Assembly: GCA_020091685.1 (NCBI GenBank)
Contig: CM034613.1
Span: forward strand, 24,381,738 to 24,445,737
Reading direction: 5' to 3'
Length of the DNA: 64,000 bases
Source of the DNA: Lutjanus erythropterus
Lineage: Eukaryota > Chordata > Actinopteri > Lutjaniformes > Lutjanidae
The notes below the pieces were generated by a model, which saw only the letters and a list, made by a program, of their open reading frames with translations, had not been told where the DNA came from and searched no databases. A program made the translations under genes and the position numbers. This document shows, in pieces, positions 46,801-58,300 of the stretch; within the stretch, counting starts at the first letter, position 1; every line of letters starts with the position of its first letter.

Positions 46801-47833
46801 TGACAATATCCTCCCCAACCCCTCCAGTGTATTTGCCAGTATGTCCATAGTCAATCACTTTACTTGGCTGGAGAACAGCAGATGACATTTTTTCCCGGTG
46901 CATTCCTGTCACACCAGAACTGCTCGAACTGTGACTGTCCATTCCACTCATGCTTCTGGTGGGTTGGGGTTCAGAGTAGGGTTTTGACTGTTCTGCTGCA
47001 GTAGCCCTCTTGCCCTTCTGAATGCAGATTTGGCGCAAGATGAATGGCAGGTTATCAGGAGTGATCTGGTCTTCGGGAAAAGAGGCAAGATGTTCCAAGT
47101 CCTCTTTTTCAAGTCCAAACTGCAAAAGGATGTTAGAAGCTGATTCAGAGGTGTACTTCGGTCGACTGGACTTTGGAGAAGCAGAGGGTTTGTCTGGCAC
47201 TGGATAGTCATAATTACCTAACCCTGGAATGGACCGCATATCATGATCTTTGCCACTGGGGCCATTAAACCTACCGTCAGCACCACTTGCATAGTCAGAT
47301 GAAACAGATGATGAATAAAATTTAGAGTCATCAGCAGTGGGCCTTTTGTAGTTGGACAACCAGTCCAAGGACCTGCTACCACTTTCAATGTCCGAGGGTC
47401 TATGTCGAAGAGTGACAGAGGTTGAGGACATTGGGTTGGAGGCCATCCCTGCGCCTGTGGAGTGGAACTCATCCCTGCTGGTAAAGCGAGTGTCCTGGTC
47501 TATGGGCTGGTGCATTGGCTTGCCGAGAACCCTCACCTCCTCTCTGGCTCTGCTAATATGCATGTCTATAGACCTCTCTATGTCTGCATCCATTATGGCC
47601 CTGCTCTGTTCAGGCCTGTAGTTCATTGACTGAGACATGAGCGATGGAGGCATTCCACCAGAACTGTCACGATTCGTTGAGGAAACTCCAGAGGAACTGA
47701 AGCTGGACCCAGGTCCAAGACGAGAAGATGCCCTTCGACCGTCCCTCTCTGCCTGCATACTAGGGAGTCCATACTGCCCTTTCGCAGAATTTTGGTTCCC
47801 GGCGGTATAGGGGTTATACAGGGGATGGGACAT
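34522..47833 (-). CDS. znf638: Copy B: compact ZNF638-like protein (~1978 aa, 20 coding exons)
   Basis: The coding exons, listed 5' to 3' by low-high coordinates, are: 46142-47833, 44465-44526, 43932-43970, 43406-43600, 42795-43159, 42125-42393, 41688-41822, 41304-41402, 41134-41171, 40135-40577, 39384-39503, 39206-39240, 38813-38875, 37045-38562, 36810-36918, 36481-36600, 35759-36085, 35259-35375, 34687-34802, 34522-34596. The sum is 5937 bp, a multiple of three, with matching phases. Domains: N-terminal block, matrin-type finger, RS exons, one complete RRM, K-rich linker, acidic region with VT[VL]DE boxes, C-terminal finger. Compared with A it keeps the first RRM but has none of the four later RRM-like units. 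Its length is close to mammalian ZNF638 (about 2000 residues). Predicted nuclear nucleic-acid-binding protein. Confidence 0.8.
35259..36085 (-). CDS. Copy B exons 17-18: basic linker and acidic Glu/Pro exon
   Basis: Exon 35759-36085 begins VKKSTRGKKASTKDE and ends GRSRTDIK; exon 35259-35375 encodes [20 protein letters not shown]. The first is nearly identical to A 9179-9502, the identity continuing into the adjoining intron. Confidence 0.83.
36481..36918 (-). CDS. Copy B exons 15-16: VTLDE/VTVDE box exons
   Basis: Exon 36810-36918 encodes [20 protein letters not shown]; exon 36481-36600 encodes [20 protein letters not shown] and a basic RAKKRARQTP end. Same phases as in A. Confidence 0.83.
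37045..38562 (-). CDS. Copy B exon 14: acidic/Ser/Lys-rich exon, unexpanded form
   Basis: 506 codons beginning GQDDVTNDTVSSDTSHFDEQ with [12 protein letters not shown]; Ser-rich, then SGRRKSARGKK-like and STRGKSERTSKK patches shared with A, ending LLTLDEVGEE and NSLNPE. The YxILDS-type boxes so frequent in A are eroded or absent (TQTDSAEDQ stands where A has [11 protein letters not shown]). Confidence 0.83.
38813..39503 (-). CDS. Copy B exons 11-13: shortcut past the RRM block
   Basis: Exon 39384-39503 (VPVTAASAKGSTKAASKVSA...), micro-exon 39206-39240 (VSLNRKNKTSAK) and exon 38813-38875 (SPRKSNTSSETAAAKDTPKR). The micro-exon matches A 21707-21741 and the last matches A 16238-16279. Everything A carries in between (15 exons, ~5.4 kb) is missing, replaced by a ~330-bp intron, with reading frame kept. 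Splice sites are good, but no transcript evidence is available. Confidence 0.65.
39600..40050. mobile_element. Probable hAT-like repeat in a copy B intron
   Basis: The right end reads CTAGGGCTGCACAAAATCAA on the - strand, and the body has repeated TTGCAATATT / ATCGCAGT-type words, as in a common fish element. It sits in the intron just before the exons flanking the lost RRM block. Confidence 0.4.
40135..40577 (-). CDS. Copy B exon 10: Lys-rich linker
   Basis: It starts KKPATSSVSTPQ and holds [20 protein letters not shown] and KGAVKKAAVKQ, matching the first half of A 21850-23147 without the acidic half. Confidence 0.82.
40868..40910. repeat. (CA)n microsatellite
   Basis: Interrupted CACACA run in a copy B intron. 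Confidence 0.9.
41134..41822 (-). CDS. Copy B exons 7-9: intact first RRM
   Basis: Exon 41688-41822 encodes SPLTTVKLHGIYSYHSHSDV and FGKTKSVVLFRSRLE: RNP2-type strand, helix 1 and strand 2-3. Exon 41304-41402 encodes AVVRFEKEEDAKKL, the RNP1-type strand and helix 2, then SVTVKGMTVTVVREK. Exon 41134-41171 encodes ETVSKEQKKPSQK. The first of these exons is deleted in A. Confidence 0.82.
42125..43600 (-). CDS. Copy B exons 4-6: RS exons and helix/Ser linker
   Basis: Exon 43406-43600 ([32 protein letters not shown]), exon 42795-43159 ([14 protein letters not shown] and a few SPPRRS-type units, ending LLETSG) and exon 42125-42393 ([20 protein letters not shown], long Ser tract, Lys-rich end). This domain probably directs speckle or chromatin association. 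Confidence 0.83.
43932..44526 (-). CDS. Copy B exons 2-3: second half of the N-terminal matrin-type finger
   Basis: Exon 44465-44526 encodes [20 protein letters not shown] (H-x5-H); exon 43932-43970 encodes YPEWDGEIILGT. Confidence 0.85.
46142..47833 (-). CDS. Copy B exon 1 (coding): N-terminal region and half finger
   Basis: 564 codons from [14 protein letters not shown] to [16 protein letters not shown]. It contains [20 protein letters not shown], the PFILRQI block and [10 protein letters not shown]. About 90 codons shorter than A, chiefly through lack of the Gln-rich tract. An in-frame TGA lies upstream, so the ATG at 47833 is the start. The Cys pair has one residue more before the intron than in A. 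Confidence 0.85.
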
Positions 47834-48098
47834 GGTGTTTTGATCTTCAAAAGGTTCAGGAGACTGATGTCTGTATCAGACTGGGAGGAGAGTTGTAGAT
47901 ATGCAGGAAGCAGGTGTGTTGGAGTTTGCTGTACAGGCTGCCAGTGGTGCGAGTGTTGTTTATCTGCATCACTGCTTGCTGGGGTCTCAGGTGACTCAGT
48001 CGCAAGGAGGCAGCTTGCTGGCCAATCAGGAGCAAATCAGGAACTTGTTAGGGGCCATGGAACAGGAGAAGGGGCACAACACTGATAGCAACGCAAAG
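47834..48098 (-). other. 5' leader of copy B, decayed N-terminal extension
   Basis: It corresponds to the A leader (29761-30048). Relics such as LRLSHLRPQQ, MQINNTRTTG and ISLLNLLKIKT are readable but in frames different from MSHPLYNPY and interrupted by stops. Confidence 0.5.
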
Positions 48099-50057
48099 CT
48101 GAAAAGTCGAAAAACAAAGGAAGGGTTATTGAAAGGGACTGGACTGCAGCGTCTGGGACTTCTGGTAATAACTCATCATCTGGAAGGTCTGGTCTCGATG
48201 TCTGGTCTTCACTAACAAGAAAGAACAAAGGAGGCAAAAGCAACAAAGCACAGAAAAAGAGAGAAAACAAGGTCACTGCTGTTAGCAGAAATCATCCAGA
48301 ACAGACACAAGGTCATTAGTTTCCTTCCATGCTCATCTCTGGTGGAAACAGCTGAGTAGTGGCACCAGTAGACAGACAAAGCACAATGCAGAATTTAGAG
48401 CAACTACAAGGAACTTTCATTTCGTGTCAATTTTGGTTGGAGTGACCAAAGAGTCAAAGTAAAATCCTGTCTCAGAGTATTATAAATCACTATGTAATGT
48501 TTTGTTGTCTGACAAGCCTTCCTGGGTGGCATTTAAAGCTGCACCAGTACCTGAAACAATATGCCCCCACCGAGGCAACACCTTGCAGGGTTTAATACCC
48601 ACTAAGGCTTTTTTCAAATTTTCCCCTTCTGCACTTCCCCCAATTTCAGTATAGTAGTTTGCAGCAAACAGCTAATGTGTTAGCTGTTAAACAATTTTAG
48701 TATACCAGTCATAACTTGTGCAAATGATCAGAAACCTATGGTAGAATGGAAAAAGCAAAGATGTATAAAGACAGGGTCAAGATTGTGGAGGGCAACCGCC
48801 ATTCTTCTTGTGTTAATGGGAGACTGAATGCAGTTTAATGTTTCCATTTCTACCAATGGCTTGTCATCTTTCTTGAGACGCAAGGTATTATGAGTAGCAC
48901 TCAATGCCAGGTGTAGCACTGAACTATACAGTGTGTGTTGAAAATGATGGAAAACATTACAAAGTCTCATTACACATCAGAAATTTTGACATGTCAGGGT
49001 AGGAAAAGCACAGGCTCAGTTCCATTTAGCTAGGATCCTTTCTGATTGTTCAAAAAGCAACATATTCCTGCGGGATGGCAGTTTTCTGCAACTGCCCAAA
49101 TGATTATGTTTTATTAGACTTCATTAATGGCTACTGTCATAAGAGTAGCCTAGCTCCTTTAAGGAATAGGGCAGTGTGTAATGTGAGTGCAGCATGCGAG
49201 CTAAGTAGTGTAAGCAGCAGCACTCTGGCCTTATGCCCCTTCAAAAAAATGACACGCCCTGCACCACTTGATTTCACCATTTTCCAATCTGCCAGTGTCT
49301 TTTGTTGAGATTCTGACTGAGTAACATCAACTAATATGTATGTTGTTATTTTGTAGATATTATAATTATTATAATAATAGAATGGTTTTTGGCTGATTTT
49401 GTTACACAGACCTGGGAACCCTGGTGCTATTACTGGCATACTTTCAAAGAATGAGTTCATTAATATTTTCTTTATAAGTTATGTGTCCTCCCCCCGCATG
49501 GCACCATTTACAATCATATCCACCCTGCTAATGTTAATAATCAAGTAACATAAATGCACCACAGCACTGAAGTCACTTACCAGCAAGAAGAGAAATCTCC
49601 TTCTTTGGGATGTCAAGTTTGTGTTTTTTCCAGCTGCGTTACATTAACACAACAATCAGCAATAACACCGCGGACACTTGTTCTGATATTCTGACCGTTA
49701 ATGTATGACTGACCGGAGAGTTCAATATTTAGCAGCGCTGAAGGTCTAACCGGTGGTGTAGCTGTTCGGACCGAGCCACAGGCCTGAGCCCAACTGTCAC
49801 TGACGTTAAGCCTGACTAGATCCAAGATTTACGATAAAACACAAGCGACAAACCGCCAAAAGTCTGTGTTTAACGTGTGTTTCTAACGTTAGGTTCGGTA
49901 GCTGAGGAGAGCTAACGTTGCTCAACTGGTCTGCTAGCAAGTGCTAACGGTCACGGTCGTCCTCGGAGGACCCGGTTATGAACAAACACTTCGTTCAGCG
50001 CCTGTAAGGACGTGGTGTTTGCTTTCATGTTTTTATAACGCCGTTTTTGTTACATAC
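48099..50057 (-). other. Intron 1 of copy B
   Basis: No exon recognised. Collinear with intron 1 of A over several blocks. Confidence 0.5.
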
Positions 50058-50185
50058 CTTCTGTTATTCGTGTGTATGTCCATGATTTGCTGTGCTGCTC
50101 AAGCCCATTTTCGTTTCGATATTCCAGCAGGAAGAAAGGCTCCGATTTCCGGTTTTGGTGCCTTCAGAGTAAAAGCACGGTCGTT
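50058..50185 (-). promoter_or_regulatory. Copy B first (non-coding) exon and promoter
   Basis: Donor GTATGT after ATAACAGAAG; upstream AACCGGAAAT (ETS core GGAA, 50145-50154) and CTTTTACTCTGAAGG, as in copy A. TATA-less. The start site is not determinable from sequence alone. Confidence 0.45.
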
Positions 50186-50217
50186 TGAGGACAATCTGAG
50201 ATCAGGATTTACAGCCT

Positions 50218-50790
50218 GTGGCCAGTATTTAAAAAAAATTAGTCTAGATTAGAATTATACAGATTTTGTAATCCCTTTTTTGTGTTATCCTAGATTTTCC
50301 TCAAGTTTTGTTCATTTTCAAAATTTTAAGGGACCCATAACTGTCTCTTAAGAGTGAAATAATTTATCAAGCATAAGAGAATAGCTTAATTTATGGCGAT
50401 TGAAGAGGAAGAAGAGACGCCAGGGGCCAGTATTTCAAATCTTTAAATCTAGGTCACAGTTATCTGGAAAAAAAATAATAATATCCATTCTAAATTTAAC
50501 AATTAACAAATAAATGTCATTTTCAATTATAACACAAAAAATCCTCCAAGCTGTTGTTGTGTAAAAAGTGCAAATGTGCAACATAACTTTCACCTGCATA
50601 ATAATAATAATAATAAAAATAATAATAATGAGAATAATCTTGTGAATGATCTTGTGGTGTCTGGATTCTCAATTCTTTGAAAGAATAGGACAAATCCAAC
50701 AATATCAGTTTTATCTCAGATAGCAAAGAAAAAAAATGCACTACATAATCTGGATAGTTCTGATCCAGATTAAAAATTTACTGGCCTCAG
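50218..50790. mobile_element. Possible MITE between copies B and C
   Basis: Left GGCCAGTATTTAAAA...AGTCTAGATTAG and right end, in reverse AGGCCAGTAAATTTTTAATC, form imperfect inverted repeats of about 30 bp. A further GGGCCAGTATTT occurs inside at 50430, and a TAA microsatellite at about 50598. No clear target duplication. Confidence 0.35.
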
Positions 50791-50874
50791 ATGACCAGCC
50801 ATTCATTTATTCATCCACCTTTCACACAAAAATAAATCAGCACCACATGAGCACAATTTTAAAAATAACTCAAA

Positions 50875-50880
50875 TTTATT
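50875..50880 (-). terminator. Poly(A) signal of copy C
   Basis: AATAAA on the - strand at the position homologous to the ends of A, B and D; 3' UTR about 0.97 kb. Confidence 0.65.
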
Positions 50881-51854
50881 CATCCCTCTGTTAATGAACA
50901 ATGAATGAGAAGTCAGCCAACATACTGGACTCTTGTTTAAAGAAAGCACTGAGTGACCTTGTGAGGGTTAAATGAAAATATAGAAACACTTAAATTCACA
51001 GAATTTGTTGAGTTCAGTGCAGGAAACTGTCTGAACTACTAATAATACTAATACCTACCTTAAATCAAAATCACAGACTTATTTTACATAAAAACAGATT
51101 TGTTATGATTTACTAGACATATACATTTTAATTACACAGTAAAAAATGTACCTGGTTGTGCTGAAACTTAAAGCAGGTGTCATTTTTAGACGCATTTTTG
51201 CTGAATTATAGTTTACAATAGTGTTTACTCTCCAAAACTATAAACAGAAAGATTCATATTGTCATCCTGTGACAAACTTATGTACGCTGAAGTGGTTGTT
51301 TACACTCACCTGAACTTTTTAGTGTCAGATTAAATTCTACGGTTCATTTATACAATTTTAACAAAGTAATAAGCGCCCTGAGCCAAAGGTGCGACATGTT
51401 GCATCACTGTTCAAAGTGATATTTCTTTTCACTCCTTCTACCAACAGTTTCCTCCTCTTGTTTTGTGCCATAAAGCAATCGAGCATTTCTTTCCAGATCT
51501 GAGCTGTAGATCAGAAGCTAAGTTTCATTCAAATTTAGTGACAAGTTTACGCCAGTTTCCAGAACACTGCACACAAAAAGGCAAATAAATGCATCAAGAT
51601 AAACAACTCCAGTGTCGTGCCATTAAATCACAGCAGAGGAAGGAAATTATGTAAAAATATGTAGAAAACTTGCTGGAAATGTTGCAATTCTGTTTGTCTA
51701 CAAACAGGAAACACAAGTGCAGGGTTACATTCAAGTGTCGGCAGATCAAGGCACCAAAACTGCATAGTTGGAGGAAGTCTGATTCCCAATCGAGTTTTTA
51801 AAGCTGCAGAGTTTCATCATTTTAACAAAAAAAAATCCGTAGATGAAGTCAGGA

Positions 51855-52377
51855 TCAATCAGAAACAGAGCCTTGAGAACTCTGAGTTGAACTTCCTGAT
51901 GTTTTCTGTTTAAGTTTCTGATAATGTTTCTGGAAAAAAACAGAGAAACAAAACAATATGAGGCAAAGTGTGTGTTTTTGTGTTTAAATTTTGTGTATGT
52001 GTTTGTGGTTACCTGCAGGTTGTCGTGGTGTCTCTGGCTGCTGCAGTGGACGTCCTTGGCGGTGCTCTCGTTCAGGTAGAAAACAGAGCAGAGGTCACAG
52101 AAATACCCTGATTTAGGAACCACGAACTCCAGACCTGAAGAGGGAGACGGTGAAAGTGAAACGGGAGGGAAAAGTGTGACTAAACATTTGTATCTCATGT
52201 CGTTTTCAAATAAAATGGGATCATGTTGTGTGGTGTGTATGTGTGTCTGTGTCCCACCGAGGGGGTTGTTGGGTTTGAATGGCGGCAGTTTGAAGGTTGA
52301 GGCAGCGGCACGAGGAGACTGAGAACGAGATCTCTTTGCTTCGGGTCCAGCAGGCTCCCTCCTCAATTTACTCACAG
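51855..52377 (-). CDS. Copy C exons 25-27: linker and C-terminal finger
   Basis: Exon 52258-52377 ([20 protein letters not shown]..., GTGGGA donor), exon 52013-52134 ([16 protein letters not shown] and VHCSSQRH) and exon 51855-51929 ending SVSD-TGA. The last two exons with their intron are nearly identical to copy A. Confidence 0.83.
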
Positions 52378-55300
52378 CTGAAGAAGAGAAGAAAACAACA
52401 ATCCATGAATCATTTTAGTCCTGACAGACACTTTTTTTCTTTTCTCCCCACAGTGCAATACAAAAAATACAAAAATCCTACAGGGACTCATGAAACGTGT
52501 CTGCAGCCACATCTGTTCTTGATGAATCTCATTTGAAGACCACCACCAATCATGTTCTAAGAAATATAAAATGCACTACAGGAAGTAATAAATTGTGTCT
52601 GATTTGTTTTTGAAAACATGTTCTAATACCTTGTTAAAAGGGCCTACACATGGCTCTATACCTTGCATTAATAACAGTCCCCGTCCTCTCCATACACCCC
52701 TCAGTCCGTCTTTCTTTCAGCTGTCTGTACCTTTAATGTCCGTCCTGCTCCGTCCTTCCTTCTCCTCCTCTCCTCCCTCCACACATCCCTCCAGTGTCTG
52801 GTTCTCAGGGTTCTCAGGGTTCTCCGGCTGCAGTCCAGCAGAGGCAGCATTGACGTCGGCTTGCCTCGCTGCTTCCACCTCTGTCTTCTGGACCTCCGGC
52901 TCTTCCACCTCGTCTACGGTTACAAAGTTCACACTTTCCTCTGAAAAAGAACAAATAAATCCAAAAATACAGTTTCAGAAAAACATCTACCAAGACTTCT
53001 TTTTTTTTTTTTTTTTTACAATAAATATCCTCTCAAAGATTCAAATTTAGTAAAATGATTGATGAAAAAAAACCCAGAAAGCTCCTCAAGGAAAAGAGAG
53101 ATTTTAAAAGTTGCAGCTCCAGAAAGATTTTTCTTTTCTTTTCATCGTAAGGATTGCAGACCCCTGCTCTATTCAAACAACAGCAACTGTCAGTGCTACA
53201 GAAAAAAGGAAAGTTTAAATCGAAAAAATGGAATCGTGACCCTGTAATCAAGAGTCAAACTGAATTTCAACCTGGGTTTGGAGAATTGGGACGCCCTGAC
53301 TATGTACTGACAGAGTAACACACACCTGTGCCATCGTCATGTTTGTGTTGAGCAGATCTCGAGGACTTCTCCCTGGTCATCTTCGCTTCCTGCCTCTTGG
53401 TAAACATCTTCTCTTTTGTCAGTTCTTCCTCCTTGGTTGTGTTGTCAGTGTAATCCTCCTCGTCGCTCATGTCGTCCGTTGTGCTGTTTTTCTTTACTGA
53501 TTTTTGTTCCCTTTCCTCCTCTGGTGTTGCGGTATCGCTCTGGGACCTGCTATGAGGTCTTGTGTCTTCCGCATCATCACCAACTTCATCCACAGTTACA
53601 AAGTCATCCATGTTGAAATAAAAATCATGACTGCTGTCTGACGAAACGATGTCCTCGAAAAAAACATCCTGCCCCTGGATGGAGAACAAAGAAAAAATTG
53701 ATTAGTGATGTGCGAGTCATGAATCAATCGTTCGAGACAAGGTGAGAACATATCCATTTTAATTATCTCGCACATTAAGCCACTGACAGAAAACAGTTTG
53801 TAAATGTTGAGTGAGACATAAAACCAGGCCTCACCTCCTTCTTCTCACTTTGGGAGCTGCTCCCTCGGGTGAGTCTGCGCTGGTGAGCTGCTGCTGTGAG
53901 GACGTTGGACATGTCTGTATTAATCTGAGGAGGTTCTGACATGTTTTCTTCAGACACTGTGGCAGAGGGGGCGGGGCTGGAGGCAGCAGGGACTGTGTTT
54001 TCACTGTCGACTGCAGAGGCAGAGGTCACATCAGCAGCGGAGACTGAAGTTGTTACTGACTCCTCTTCCCTCTTTATTTTCTCTATAACTTCATCAGGAC
54101 CAACAGTTGAGTCCATGGCGATCTCAGTTCCTGGTTTTTCACCGTCCTCCGTCATTGCTACATCGCTTGCGGCGGGAGCGCTTGGTCCTTCTTTGACAGG
54201 CTCAGACATTGTGGACCCACCAGGGCCACCGGTTTGCAGAGCAGAGTTTGACCCCTGATCTGAAAGTTCAGGTCTGGCTCCGACATTGATGCTGTCTGGT
54301 CCAAAGTTTACTGACCTCTCATTAGAATCATCCAGACGCTGTTTTAGGCTCTTCAAGCTAAAATTAAAAACAGAGAAGAATTGTCAGGTGAAAATGACAA
54401 ATTCTTATTTATCACCTCTCAGTTAATTGTTCAATTATCTCTGGGTTTATAACCAATATGTATCAGTGAGTGTTTCATTCTCTTTTCTCTTCCTTAAAAA
54501 CCTTTAGGGCTGCGACTAAAAAGGATCTTTATTATCAATAAATTGGTCCTTGCAAGTTTAAATCCTCACACTGGAGAAGCTGCAACTGTGGGACATTCTG
54601 GGATTTTTGCTTGGAAAACAACTTGAGCAACTAAACTATTTCAGTCCACCTCCTTCATTAAAACTTTTAAAATGCTCTGCAAGAGTAATAAAAAGTAACA
54701 ACTTGTGTCTGATATGTTTTTTTTGCTAAATAAGTTTGAATACCTTACATATAGCTCTCCAGCTTGCCCTCACTGATGATTCAAGATTCAAAATGCATGA
54801 ATATGCAAACAGTCTCCACCCTCTCCCCTCTATGACATCATATACCCAGCCTGATTGAATCTGTTTTTTTGCTCTCTGCAGTTTCAAACCAAGAAATGCT
54901 CAGACATGCTACTTATTTTGCTCCTGATATGTCTTGGAACACATGAAAAACAACAAATGGACCAAATATTAACAAGGTTGAAAACACTGGAGGGGGTCTT
55001 TAAAACATGGCTCTCAATTTTATTTTTATGCTAAAGAACATCATTGTAGCTCTAATATTAGGATATTTTTGTTGACTCCTCTGGAACTTGTGCATGTGCA
55101 CATAAATCTATCGAATGTGACCTGGGGTTACCAGCTAACCACAACCATCGTATGACAATGATCACTGTCAGGCTTTGGCAACTAAAACATGTTATGTCTC
55201 TTTCCCAACCTGACAAGAATCAATTAGAAAGTGATATACTCACTTCTCAAAACGTAGAACTTTACTCCTGGAGAGAGAAAAAAGGAATCAGTCAGTTTAG

Positions 55301-58300
55301 GTGTGAGAATGGGAGATTAAAAAATAAAAAAATGTATTAACACATACCAGGGCGATTTACTTTCACAAACAAAGTGTACATGTGCAGAAACACATAATTT
55401 ATACCCCTAACTGTTAAAAGGACACATGCATACCAAGTTTTCTGCTGTTTAGGTGAGTCCGGAGAGAAAGTTTTATATTTCTCCAACACCTGTGTCGCAC
55501 CGCAGGAGTCTCTCATCTCTACGCAGATCTGTGGGAGAATGACAGTCGTGGACAAAGAGCGAAAAGAAAGAAGGGACAAAGAAAGTGACGACAAACGCAA
55601 CAAACAGAGAGAACAGCAACAGGCTATGAGAATTCATTGTATGTGAAGTTTTTGTTTTTTTGGTACCCTGTTGGCAAGCGGCAGAAAGCTGACAAAGGGT
55701 GCGATGGACGCCACCACTTCCATGACCATCCTAATGATGACCGCAGACGCCTCATCTATCTCAACGCACAGCAACCGCTCCTCCAGAGACTCTGACTCTG
55801 GACTTCCCTGAAGAGCAAGAAATGATTTGCGTTAAGGCCCAGAAATCCAAAGACAGCTTCTTTCACTTGACGGAAGATTTATGTAAGTGATTGATGACTT
55901 ACAGCGTTGCTCAACTCCATCAGGTTTTTGTACATCGTCTCCTGCAAAAAGATTACAGACTGTTGAAACAGTCATTTCACAGTTGAGCTGCAACAATTAT
56001 ATTTAAGTCTGATAATGGATTAATCATTTTGAGTGATTTTTAAATAAAAAAGTCCAAATTATCTGATCCACTGAGTTATTTCCAAGTATTAACAGTTATT
56101 AACATCATCGACAGTCATTAGCCATCATTAGCAGTTATTATTGGTCACTGACAGTCCTGACAGTGTCACAGACCACAATGCGCCCTATAGTGTCCGTACC
56201 TCAGTGAATGCAAACTTCATGTGCTGCACGAAGTGGACACTGAGCTTGAAGCGGTTGAGAGAAACCGGCTTTCGGATGTGCTCTCGGACAAATTCACTGC
56301 ACTTATTCCAATCGTCGAAATGCACGAAGGCCTGAAGTCGAGGAGAGAAAATAGGAAAGGAAAAAGTATTAAATTCAAAACAAAGAGCTCAATTTAATTG
56401 ATAAAGTTGTAATTTCAACAATGTTTATGCCTGTAACAGTCTTCAGTTTCTACTCCTTACCCTCTTCTGCAGCGGTAAGACCGTCAGGGAGCGAAGGTTC
56501 TCTCTGGGGAAAGACCAGAAGACCAGCTTGGCCACGTCCTCGTGCCTGTAGTGTCCGTCTGGCAAACCGGTCAACATGATTGTGGGGGATCTGCAAAAAT
56601 TACATCTGGCCTTCTAGAAAACACAACAGTCAAAGCCCAGATTTTCATTAATGTGTTGGTTCAATTTCATGGTTCATCTTTAAAATTTACAAAGATATAA
56701 GATAAGAAAATTGCAGATAAAACAGCTGATGACACTGCATTCCTTTTACAATGAAAATCAAATATTGTTTGGAAAGTTCTTCCAAAAAAAAGTGCAAAAA
56801 AAAGAAAGGACATTAGCTTACCTCGATGTCGTCCACTTCTCTCACTGTCAGGTAATCTTGGAGTTAAAAATGAACACAGGTAAATATTGTAATTTTGGCT
56901 GTATCAAACTCATAATAATAATGAAAGAAAACTTCTCTTACTTGGTATGATGAACCAAGGAGACATGGTTGGAAATAGAAAAGGACTTCTTCTCATCGTG
57001 ACCCAAAATGGTCCAACACTGCCTTGTGGAATGCTCATGTTTTTTGGGACAGTTGCACCGGCGACAGCGTCGTCGCTGTCTGGCAGAACGTTCTCTGGAA
57101 GTCTTGGTGCTGCACAAACAAATAAAAAAAAGCAAAGTGTCAAATGTTACCAGATCCAAAAACTGGCTGTCCAGTGTGTTTCTCCAACAAGAGTCTGTGG
57201 ATGAAGGTTGTTCGGAGAGAAGACAACATTAAACAAGTTGAAGAGCAGCTTTGGAGTTTTTTTTTCAGTGACACAGATTTAGTAGAGATCTCGAAGTTCT
57301 CCCCCTAAATCTCCCTCTAGTTGTCCATACAGCGGTGGTTACTGTTTTTCTGGCTTCCCTTCCTCAATCCCACATTTTTTAATCAATGATTAATAATGAC
57401 AGGGGAAGCAACTGATATAAAGGGATTAGTGTTGAAATTTAGTGAAATAAAAGTTAACGTGACAGCATCAAAATGTTGTTTGAAAGATTTTCACTATTTT
57501 TTACCAACTGATTGGAGCTTAAGGGAACATTTTTATATTTCTTTTTACACTTTTATTCAACAGTTAGGGTTGGTTTTATTTATGTAAATCTGTCTTCTAA
57601 ATTTGTTATGTGTTTAGAGCTTGTATATATTTAACAATACTTTATATCGTTAATAGTTAACATATTGTTCAATTTCAAGCTCAAATTTGTGTTAGGAATG
57701 AAAAAAACTGTTTGTTCCTGTAAATGACCATCATTTTGTGTTATTTTTGACTTGTCTAATAACATTTTATTACATTATGTCAGTTTCCGAGCTCCACAGA
57801 TGTCTTCAAATTACTTGTTTTGTTCAAACCAACAGTCCAAAAACCCCAGACGATTGAACACAAGATGACATGAAATGGATAAAGGCAGTAAATTGGTGAA
57901 GCAGGAAATATATTATTGGCCAATATAGTTCAGTCTGATTCTGTTTGTTTGTTTGTTTGTTCAGGTAAATGTTCTGTAAAACAAATAAATTAAACCCTTC
58001 TAATGTGAACATTCTTTACATTTTCTAAAACAAACTTACGGATCGAGTCACAGAGGCCGTACAGTCGCCTGTGGACTTCGTATCCAGGGGCCTTTTTCAG
58101 GAGACTGAACCAAACTCCGATCCGATCGGCGTCGGAAACAGTTTCAAATTCTATCAATACCTGGAACACACAGGCACACACACGTGACAGGTGAGACTAA
58201 CTTCTGTTTCAAAATCACTTAAACTCACATGCTTGCAGGTGTGTGTTTATACCTTGTTGAGGAGAGGCAGGTAGTCCCTGACTGAACCGATTTTTTTCAA

